From positions 1-6,814 of the forward strand of contig DXVA01000241.1 of assembly GCA_019408975.1 (NCBI GenBank): 6,814 nt of DNA, given 5' to 3'. Source of the stretch: Lentisphaeria bacterium (GTDB taxonomy: Bacteria > Verrucomicrobiota > Lentisphaeria > Victivallales > UBA1829). Below are positions 1 to 5,154 of this stretch, piece after piece (position 1 is the first letter of the stretch; every line of letters starts with the position of its first letter). The translations under genes and the position numbers were made by a program. The notes below the pieces were generated by a model. That model searched no databases and was not told where the DNA came from. It saw nothing but the letters and a program-made list of their open reading frames with translations.

Positions 1-1094
1 GTGGAATCCAGTCCGCCGGAGATGCCGATCACGGCTTTTTTCGCATGGGTATGCTCTATTCTTTTGGCGAGTCCCGCCGACTGAATTGCAAAGATTTCCC
101 GACAGCGTTCGTCCCGCGCCGCATCGGAAGACGGAACGAAGGGGAGACGCGGCACCTTACGCTCAATTTCTTTGAGTTCCGGAACGGGCGCCGGTTCCAG
201 TTTCAGAATCCGGTAGTCTGTGTGGGGATTCATCTCCGCGCTGTTTGCGAAGGGGCTGTCCGAGAGACGCGCTCCCTGAATCCGGGCAAGATCGAAATCT
301 GTAACATAGAGCGCGTCCTCTCTTGAAAAACGTTCGGAGTCCAGCAGAACCGTTCCATTTTCCGCCGCGATGCTGTGCCCGCCGCAGACCGTGTCCATCG
401 TGGACTCGCTGACTCCGGCGGAGACGTAGGCATAAGCGGCGACACAGCGTGCGCTTTGTCCCCGCACCAGTTCGCGCCGGTAATCCGCTTTCCCGACCAG
501 TTCATTGCTCGCGGAAGGATTCAGAATCAGGGTCGCTCCGTTCAGGGCAAGATAAGAACTAGGCGGAACCGTGCTCCACATGTCCTCGCAGATTTCAATG
601 CCGAATACCAGTTCGCTTCCGGAATGGAAAATCAGATCCGTCCCAAACGGGATTTCCGTCTGTCCGGCAAAGTCTGCGGTTGCGTTTCTGATTCCGTACC
701 CGGACGAGAAATAACGTTTTTCATAAAATTCCCGATAGTTCGGCAGGTTTGTTTTCGGGACGATTCCGCAGAGTCTGCCGTGCTGGATCACGACCGCCGC
801 GTTGAACAGGCGGTTCTGCCGCCGGACAGGAGTGCCGACAATGAAAACGGACGGAAGCGATGCGCTTTTTTCCGCGATCCGCGCAACCGCATGTTCCGCC
901 GCATTCAGCAGCGTTTCATTGTGGAACAGATCGCCGCAGGAATAGGCGGTGACGGCGAGTTCAGGAAAAAGAACGATGGACGCGGAACGTGCCGCCGCCT
1001 TTTCCGCAAGTTCGAGAATCCGTGCGGTATTGAACTCAGCATCCGCCACTTTCACGACGGGAGAACAAGTTGCAACCCTGTAAAAACCGAACAT
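1..1094 (-). CDS. nadE: Glutamine-dependent NAD+ synthetase, partial (C-terminus beyond left edge)
   Basis: This enzyme makes NAD+ from nicotinate adenine dinucleotide and ATP in the cytoplasm, using ammonia released from glutamine by its N-terminal amidase domain. I translated the frame by hand from ATG at 1094 and it stays open to the edge, giving 364 complete codons. Residues 1 to about 290 form the nitrilase-fold amidase. The catalytic triad is visible as E45 (FPE), K114 (VPKTNLPNY) and C169 (EICEDMW). These sit exactly seven residues before E52, K121 and C176 of Mycobacterium tuberculosis NadE, and the flanking text matches that long bacterial type. The linker ends in RLPFVPSS, and the synthetase domain begins with VIGISGGLDS at 355-364, the ATP pyrophosphatase loop. 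The window ends there, so about 300 residues should lie outside. The gene follows the aminotransferase gene after 21 nt, with a GGGAG ribosome site 6 nt before ATG, so the two are probably cotranscribed. The call is very secure. Confidence 0.96.
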   Translation of the reverse strand, partial: MFGFYRVATCSPVVKVADAEFNTARILELAEKAAARSASIVLFPELAVTAYSCGDLFHNETLLNAAEHAVARIAEKSASLPSVFIVGTPVRRQNRLFNAAVVIQHGRLCGIVPKTNLPNYREFYEKRYFSSGYGIRNATADFAGQTEIPFGTDLIFHSGSELVFGIEICEDMWSTVPPSSYLALNGATLILNPSASNELVGKADYRRELVRGQSARCVAAYAYVSAGVSESTMDTVCGGHSIAAENGTVLLDSERFSREDALYVTDFDLARIQGARLSDSPFANSAEMNPHTDYRILKLEPAPVPELKEIERKVPRLPFVPSSDAARDERCREIFAIQSAGLAKRIEHTHAKKAVIGISGGLDS

Positions 1095-1100
1095 GAAAAG

Positions 1101-1114
1101 CTCCCGTTTTCGGG
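1101..1114 (-). promoter_or_regulatory. nadE ribosome binding site inside a small hairpin
   Basis: Read on the minus strand, the 21-nt gap between the aminotransferase stop and nadE contains CCCG-AAAA-CGGG (1114-1103), followed at once by AG. The Shine-Dalgarno-like GGGAG (about 1105-1101) lies 6 nt before the nadE ATG and shares its GGG with the 3' arm of the hairpin. The site fixes ATG 1094 as the start. The stem is only 4 bp, so sequestration of the ribosome site is inference. A ribosome finishing the upstream gene at 1116 would cover the hairpin. Confidence 0.6.
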
Positions 1115-1115
1115 T

Positions 1116-2237
1116 TTATTTTCCGACGACGGAACGGATGACGTTCCCGATTTTTTCGATTGTCGCATCGTCAAGATAGGCGTGCATCGGAAGGGCGAAA
1201 ACAGTTCCCGCGACCTTTTCGGCTTCCGGCATGTCGCCTTTTTTGTAACCGAGATATTCCATTGCTTTCAGGAGATGCATCGGAATCGGATAGTAACGGG
1301 CGGATGGAATATCGTTTTTGCGCAGGGCATCCTGAATCGCGGCATAATCGGGCGAAAGCACGCAGAACTGCGCCCAGACCGAAAGATTGCCTTCCGGCAC
1401 ATAAGGAAGCGTCAGGAACCCGTCCAGCGCCTGCCTGTATTTTGCTACGACTTTCTGGCGCAACTCGATCTCCTCTTCGTAAATCTTGAACTTTTCCAGC
1501 AGAACCGCCGCCTGAATCGTGTCAAGGCGCGCATTCAGCCCGATACAGACATTGTCGTATTTATCGCCGCCTCTGCCGTGGACAAGTATCGAGAACATTC
1601 TGTCGTAGAGTTCCTTGTCGTCAGTGAAAACCGCGCCGCCGTCGCCGTAGCATCCGAGCGGTTTCGCGGGGAAGAAGCTGGTGCATCCGATCTTGCCGAG
1701 GGAGGGGACGCGGCGCCCTTTGTAAAGCGCGCCCATCGCCTGTGCGCCGTCTTCTATGACCGGCATTCCGAACTCGTCGGCGATCTTCTGTATTTCATCA
1801 TAATCGGCGGGCTGTCCGAAGATATCGACCGTGACGATTGCTTTGAGGTTGAGTTTGCCCTCCTTCTTGACTTTCAGGATTGCTTCACGGAGTTTGGCGG
1901 GATCGATGTTGTAGGTTTTGGGGTCAATATCCGCAAAAACGGGTGTTGCGCCGGTCAGCGCGATCATTTCAACGGTGGCGAAGAATGTGAACGGAGTCGT
2001 GAAAACCGCATCTCCCTTTTTGAAATCCATCGCCATCATCGCCATCAGCAGTGCATCGGTTCCGCTGGAGCAGCCGAGACAGTATTTTGTTCCTGCGAAG
2101 TCCGCGAGTTTCTTTTCCAGTTCCGCGACTTCCGGGCCGAGAATATATTGACCGTGCATCAGGACTTTCTTGATTGCCTGGTCGACGTCTTTTTCAATGC
2201 GGGAATACTGTTTCTTGAGATCGATAAATGGAATCAT
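1116..2237 (-). CDS. WbpE/WlbC-like PLP-dependent UDP-sugar aminotransferase (DegT/DnrJ/EryC1 family)
   Basis: This is a complete 373-residue protein of normal length for the DegT/DnrJ/EryC1 family. These cytoplasmic enzymes move an amino group from glutamate to a keto sugar nucleotide. It closely resembles WbpE/WlbC, which aminate UDP-2-acetamido-3-keto-glucuronate on the way to diacetylated mannuronate or glucuronate residues of O-antigen. Shared stretches include the opening FIDLKKQYSRIEK, HGQYILGPEV (28-37), SSGTDAL (57-63), SFFPAKPLGCYGDGG (187-201), LNARLDTIQAA (234-244) and YYPIPMH (315-321). K192 is the expected PLP lysine, D163 contacts the pyridine nitrogen and Q166 lies just after it. 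The family's EDAAQ reads EDGAQ here, a mild change. The start at 2237 gives the standard N-terminus, although no strong ribosome site is visible. nadE follows after 21 nt; none of the other sugar-pathway genes (dehydrogenase, acetyltransferase, epimerase) is in view. The family is certain; the exact substrate is inferred. A related 3-keto or 4-keto sugar is possible. Confidence 0.9.
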   Translation of the reverse strand: MIPFIDLKKQYSRIEKDVDQAIKKVLMHGQYILGPEVAELEKKLADFAGTKYCLGCSSGTDALLMAMMAMDFKKGDAVFTTPFTFFATVEMIALTGATPVFADIDPKTYNIDPAKLREAILKVKKEGKLNLKAIVTVDIFGQPADYDEIQKIADEFGMPVIEDGAQAMGALYKGRRVPSLGKIGCTSFFPAKPLGCYGDGGAVFTDDKELYDRMFSILVHGRGGDKYDNVCIGLNARLDTIQAAVLLEKFKIYEEEIELRQKVVAKYRQALDGFLTLPYVPEGNLSVWAQFCVLSPDYAAIQDALRKNDIPSARYYPIPMHLLKAMEYLGYKKGDMPEAEKVAGTVFALPMHAYLDDATIEKIGNVIRSVVGK

Positions 2238-2284
2238 GCTGCACTCACACCGTTATAAATTTAATGTTAAAATCATAATGAAAT

Positions 2285-2312
2285 AAAATACCACGAAATT
2301 GCCGTAATTCAA
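2285..2312 (-). promoter_or_regulatory. Candidate promoter for the aminotransferase-nadE unit
   Basis: On the minus strand TTGAAT (2312-2307) is followed after 16 nt by TATTTT (2290-2285), about 48 nt before the aminotransferase start, in an AT-rich stretch. The -35 matches four of six consensus bases and the -10 is weak. A nearby TATGAT lacks a partner -35. A promoter is expected here because of the upstream stem-loop, but the exact boxes are uncertain. Confidence 0.3.
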
Positions 2313-2379
2313 GCAGAAAGCGAAATTTATACTTCACGCGGTACATATTGACTGTTGAGTTGCCGGCAGGTCTGGAAAC

Positions 2380-2423
2380 AGCTGATAGACAAAATCATAA
2401 CGTCAATATTTTGTCCATCAGCT
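2380..2423 (-). terminator. 16-bp stem-loop behind the copper ATPase gene, likely terminator or 3' stabiliser
   Basis: The segments 2380-2395 and 2408-2423 are inverted repeats of 16 nt around a 12-nt loop. There is one imperfect position (2387/2416). In minus-strand RNA that pair is G-U, so the stem is unbroken; in plus-strand RNA it would be an A-C mismatch. This favours a role in the transcript of the ATPase, whose stop codon lies 14 nt upstream. The run of U after the stem is poor (UGUUUCC if the closing U is counted), so a classical intrinsic terminator is only probable. A Rho-assisted terminator or an RNA-stabilising hairpin is the alternative. Confidence 0.6.
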
Positions 2424-2436
2424 TCTCTCTATGCCC

Positions 2437-4614
2437 TTACGGCTGGAACTTTCGCAGGCGAAGCGCATTCAGAACCACTGAAACGGAACTGAACGCCATG
2501 GCAAGAGCTCCGAAAATCGGGTTCAGGCTCCAGCCGAGGAGCGTGACGAATGCACCCGCCGCGAGAGGAATGCAGATCACGTTGTAGATGAAAGCCCAGA
2601 ACAGGTTTTCCTTGATGATGCGCATTGTGGCGCGGCTCAGCGCAATCGCCGCCGGGACTTCGCGCAGATCGCTTTGCATCAGGACAATGTCCGCGGACTC
2701 GATGGCGATATCCGTGCCGGAGCCGATTGCGATTCCCGTGTCCGCCTGAGCCAGGGCAGGGGCGTCGTTGATGCCGTCGCCGACCATTGCCGTGCGTTCT
2801 CCCTTCTGCTGAATCTGCTGAATGACTTCAGCCTTTGCATTGGGCAGGAGTTCCGCGTGGAATTCATCAATTTTGAGTGAACGTGCGATGGATGCCGCGA
2901 CAGCCTTGTGATCGCCGGTCAGCATGACCACTTTCACGCCGAGTTTATGCAGCCCGGCGATCGCTTCCTCCGTGGATGGCTTGATGCGGTCCGCAATACG
3001 GAGCACCCCGATCAGTTTGTCGTCATACGCGGCAAGAATCATGGAGTCGCTGCCGGAGGTGTCCACGGAGCTGATGTCGATTTTATGCGTCTGCATGAAG
3101 GACATGTTGCCGAGGATGAATTCCTTCCCGTGAATCCGGCAGAAGACGCCGTGTCCGGGAAGCGCCTTGAAGTCGCTGACTTCGGAAAGCGTCAGGCTGC
3201 GTTCCTTTGCGGCACGGACAACCGCGTCCGCCAGAGGATGTTCCGAATTCTGCTCGGCGGCAGCCGCCATTGCGAGTAGCTGATTTTCCGTGAACGGCGT
3301 ATTTTTAGCCAGAATGATGCCGGAAAGATCAGGCCGCCCCTCCGTAATGGTTCCGGTCTTGTCAAGAACCACGGTCGTTGTTTTGCCGGCGGTTTCCAGC
3401 GCTTTCCCGCTTTTGATGAGAATGCCCAGCTTTGCGCCGCGCCCGATTCCGACGATCAGCGCAATGGGAGTCGCCAGCCCGAGCGCACAGGGACATGCGA
3501 TCACCAGGACAGCAAGAGCGAAGCTCAGCGAATGGGCGAATGTCTCCCCGGCTCCGAAAAACCAGATGGAGAATGTTGCCGCCGCGATGAGGATGACGCC
3601 CCAGACGAAGAATCCCGATATGATGTCCGCCATGCGCGCGATCGGCGGACGGGACCCCTGTGCGTTCTGAACCATGGCGATGATTTTGGCTATGACCGTG
3701 TCATCTCCGGCATGTGTTACGCGGAAGATGAAAGAGCCGTTTTTATTCATGGAGCCGCCGGTCACGCTGGAACCGGAGGTTTTTTCCACAGGCATGCTCT
3801 CGCCGGTCAGCATAGATTCGTCAATGGTCGAGGTGCCTTCTTCCACAACGCCGTCCGCCGGAACCCGCTCGCCGGGCTTGACGCGGACACGGTCATTGGG
3901 TTTGAGCTGGTTTACCGGAATGATGACCTCTCGGTCATCCACCATCAGATGAGCGGTTTCCGGCGCGAGCTTCATCAGTTCGCGGATGGCTCCCGACGCC
4001 TTGCCTCGGGACCGCGCTTCCAGAAATTTGCCGAGCATGATCAGGGCAATGATCATGCCTGCCGTATCGAAATAGAGGTGAACGCAGTCGCCTTTCGCCA
4101 TCAGGTAGATACTGTAAACGATCGCCGCGCTGGTTCCGAGCGCGATGAGCGAGTCCATATTCGGTGACAGTTTTGCCAGCGTCTTGAAGCCGTAAAGGTA
4201 AAATGTATAGCCCGCCAGCACGACCGGAATCAGGAGTGCGATCTGGACAAACGCATTTGCTGTCGGTGAAATATGAAAATAAGGCAGCCCGATCATTTCG
4301 CTCATTGCCGCGTAAAACAGCAGGATGGAGAATACGAGCGCCGTCAGGAAACGCAGAAAATAGCGGAATCCCGCCTCGTCGTCTTCCGGTTCCGGTTTTT
4401 TATCCTCGATGAGCTGTGCGTTGTAGCCGTTGTCCCTGACCGTTTCGCTGATCATTGCGGGCGTGACTTCGTCATCCGCATTGAGCGTCATGGTCTTGGT
4501 GGCAATATTGACATAGACATTGGAAACACCGTCCATTTTTTTGACGGCCCGTTCGACGGATGCAGCGCAGGATGCGCAGTGCATACCCAATACAAGAAAT
4601 CTTAATTTCTTCAT
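2437..4614 (-). CDS. copA: Copper-exporting P1B-type ATPase, CopA-like
   Basis: This complete 725-residue inner-membrane pump uses ATP to export a monovalent soft metal, most likely Cu(I). An N-terminal HMA metal-binding domain occupies about 1-68 with GMHCASC (C13, C16). Eight membrane spans are visible at about 86-105, 121-141, 153-172, 179-197, 329-354, 360-385, 669-691 and 697-717. Motifs in order are the actuator TGES (270-273), the ion-site CPC (374-376), the phosphorylated DKTGT (D418), the ATP-binding SEHP (457-460), TGD (566-568) and GDGINDAP (612-619). YN (677-678) in span seven and MAFSS (706-710) in span eight are the residue pattern of the Cu(I) subgroup, which argues against a zinc or cadmium pump. 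It carries only one HMA domain and so lies at the short end of the family. It has its own promoter about 50 nt upstream and a strong stem-loop downstream, and looks monocistronic. No chaperone or regulator gene is adjacent. The Cu(I) versus Ag(I) distinction cannot be read from sequence. Confidence 0.93.
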   Translation of the reverse strand: MKKLRFLVLGMHCASCAASVERAVKKMDGVSNVYVNIATKTMTLNADDEVTPAMISETVRDNGYNAQLIEDKKPEPEDDEAGFRYFLRFLTALVFSILLFYAAMSEMIGLPYFHISPTANAFVQIALLIPVVLAGYTFYLYGFKTLAKLSPNMDSLIALGTSAAIVYSIYLMAKGDCVHLYFDTAGMIIALIMLGKFLEARSRGKASGAIRELMKLAPETAHLMVDDREVIIPVNQLKPNDRVRVKPGERVPADGVVEEGTSTIDESMLTGESMPVEKTSGSSVTGGSMNKNGSFIFRVTHAGDDTVIAKIIAMVQNAQGSRPPIARMADIISGFFVWGVILIAAATFSIWFFGAGETFAHSLSFALAVLVIACPCALGLATPIALIVGIGRGAKLGILIKSGKALETAGKTTTVVLDKTGTITEGRPDLSGIILAKNTPFTENQLLAMAAAAEQNSEHPLADAVVRAAKERSLTLSEVSDFKALPGHGVFCRIHGKEFILGNMSFMQTHKIDISSVDTSGSDSMILAAYDDKLIGVLRIADRIKPSTEEAIAGLHKLGVKVVMLTGDHKAVAASIARSLKIDEFHAELLPNAKAEVIQQIQQKGERTAMVGDGINDAPALAQADTGIAIGSGTDIAIESADIVLMQSDLREVPAAIALSRATMRIIKENLFWAFIYNVICIPLAAGAFVTLLGWSLNPIFGALAMAFSSVSVVLNALRLRKFQP

Positions 4615-4626
4615 AAATCACACTAT

Positions 4627-4638
4627 CCCTTCCCCCTT
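4627..4638 (-). promoter_or_regulatory. Purine-rich ribosome binding region of the copper ATPase gene
   Basis: Minus-strand AAGGGGGAAGGG occupies 4638-4627, and its nearest AGGG ends 12 nt before the ATG at 4614. This spacing is longer than usual, but no other in-frame start fits better: the protein from 4614 begins directly with the normal HMA domain. Confidence 0.45.
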
Positions 4639-4657
4639 GAGATTGTTTCTGAAAGTA

Positions 4658-4680
4658 GCGGAATATACCATCTTTTCCGC
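4658..4680. promoter_or_regulatory. Dyad over the -10 region of the copper ATPase promoter, candidate operator
   Basis: GCGGAA (4658-4663) and TTCCGC (4675-4680) form a perfect 6-bp inverted repeat with an 11-nt centre. The dyad covers the -10 hexamer and most of the spacer of the ATPase promoter, a position suited to a metal-responsive regulator. It does not match the CopY box (TACANNTGTA), and the promoter spacer is 17 nt rather than the 19 nt typical of MerR/CueR promoters. The regulator is therefore unknown and its existence is inferred. Confidence 0.4.
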
Positions 4681-4690
4681 AAAAAGGCAA
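4662..4690 (-). promoter_or_regulatory. Sigma70-like promoter of the copper ATPase gene
   Basis: On the minus strand TTGCCT (4690-4685) and TATATT (4667-4662) are separated by exactly 17 nt. The -35 matches four and the -10 five of the six consensus bases. Transcription would begin near 4655, leaving a leader of about 40 nt before the ATG at 4614. This is the best promoter in the window. Confidence 0.6.
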
Positions 4691-5154
4691 ACCGTTCTTC
4701 AAAATAATTCGCCCTTTCTATTTTTCCGCTGGGGATATCCCAGCAGCAGGTGATGTCAGGATTCCGGCGGAATTGTTCCCGAACGATCTCTGCTCTCCGC
4801 AACATGTTGAAACGGCATTTGAATTTTCAACTTTGCAGTGAGCCTGGTGCGGGGAAGTTTTTTCAGATGCCTTGATACTTTGCCGGGGGAGCCGCCGATT
4901 TCAATAAAAATGGTAATCCCATAGATGGAACATCAATTCACGGACGGCATTCATTGATTCTTTTCGGGCTTCATGCCCCGACCCTCGGGGCGGCTTTGAA
5001 GCGAAAGAACGTGTGGGCATTCTTCCGGAGTCTTGTCGTGGTCCGGCGGCTCTCGAAGTTTCGCTTCTCCTCCTTGAGCAGCTGGACCGCAGCAGGTCAA
5101 TGCCCTGCACCATACGATTTCGGGCTTTTGTCATTAGTTTGGTTTTTCGATGCT
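4691..5154. other. Gene-free gap between the toroid protein gene and the copper ATPase promoter
   Basis: I find no convincing gene here on either strand. The short open frames lack recognisable protein motifs and good ribosome sites. The gap instead holds several hairpins: GCTGGG with CCCAGC around 4728-4744 (read on the minus strand), GTTGAAA/TTTCAAC at 4806-4812 and 4825-4831 with a 12-nt centre, and the dense cluster at 4960-5130 described separately. No clear U-rich terminator follows the toroid protein gene. Confidence 0.6.
4960..5130. repeat. Structured intergenic element with nested inverted repeats
   Basis: GCCCCGA-CCC-TCGGGGC (4975-4991) is a perfect 7-bp hairpin. It sits inside an imperfect outer stem in which GCTTCA (4968-4973) faces TGAAGC (4997-5002), with further pairing outward. 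GAAGCGAAA (4998-5006) also has a perfect 9-nt inverted copy at 5059-5067, and that pair encloses CCGGA/TCCGG (5025-5029, 5042-5046). GCAGG/CCTGC (5092-5096, 5104-5108) lies further along. TTTCGGGCTT occurs twice in direct orientation, at 4962-4971 and 5118-5127, near the two ends. This could be a dispersed intergenic repeat, a structured RNA or a decayed small element. The pairings are visible in the sequence; the role is unknown. Confidence 0.4.

Noticed and set aside
230..505. A 91-codon minus-strand frame inside the nadE region.
   Set aside because: It is out of frame with nadE, whose own frame is open across the whole region and carries the catalytic residues.
375..2258. A 627-codon open frame on the plus strand.
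   Set aside because: It is the antisense shadow of two well-identified minus-strand genes (nadE and the WbpE-like aminotransferase), has no recognisable domain, and is rich in Arg, Phe and Cys as expected from antisense reading.
3532..4167. A 211-codon open frame on the plus strand.
   Set aside because: It is antisense to the ATPase membrane and actuator regions, and its His- and Arg-rich sequence resembles no protein family.
4728..4744. A GCTGGG/CCCAGC hairpin considered as a terminator for the toroid protein gene.
   Set aside because: On the minus strand it is followed by a purine-rich run rather than U residues, and it lies over 400 nt past the stop codon.
4623..4805. A 60-codon minus-strand frame just before the copper ATPase gene.
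   Set aside because: It has no ribosome site, overlaps the promoter and dyad of the ATPase gene, and contains no known motif. A copper chaperone would show a CxxC metal site, which is absent.
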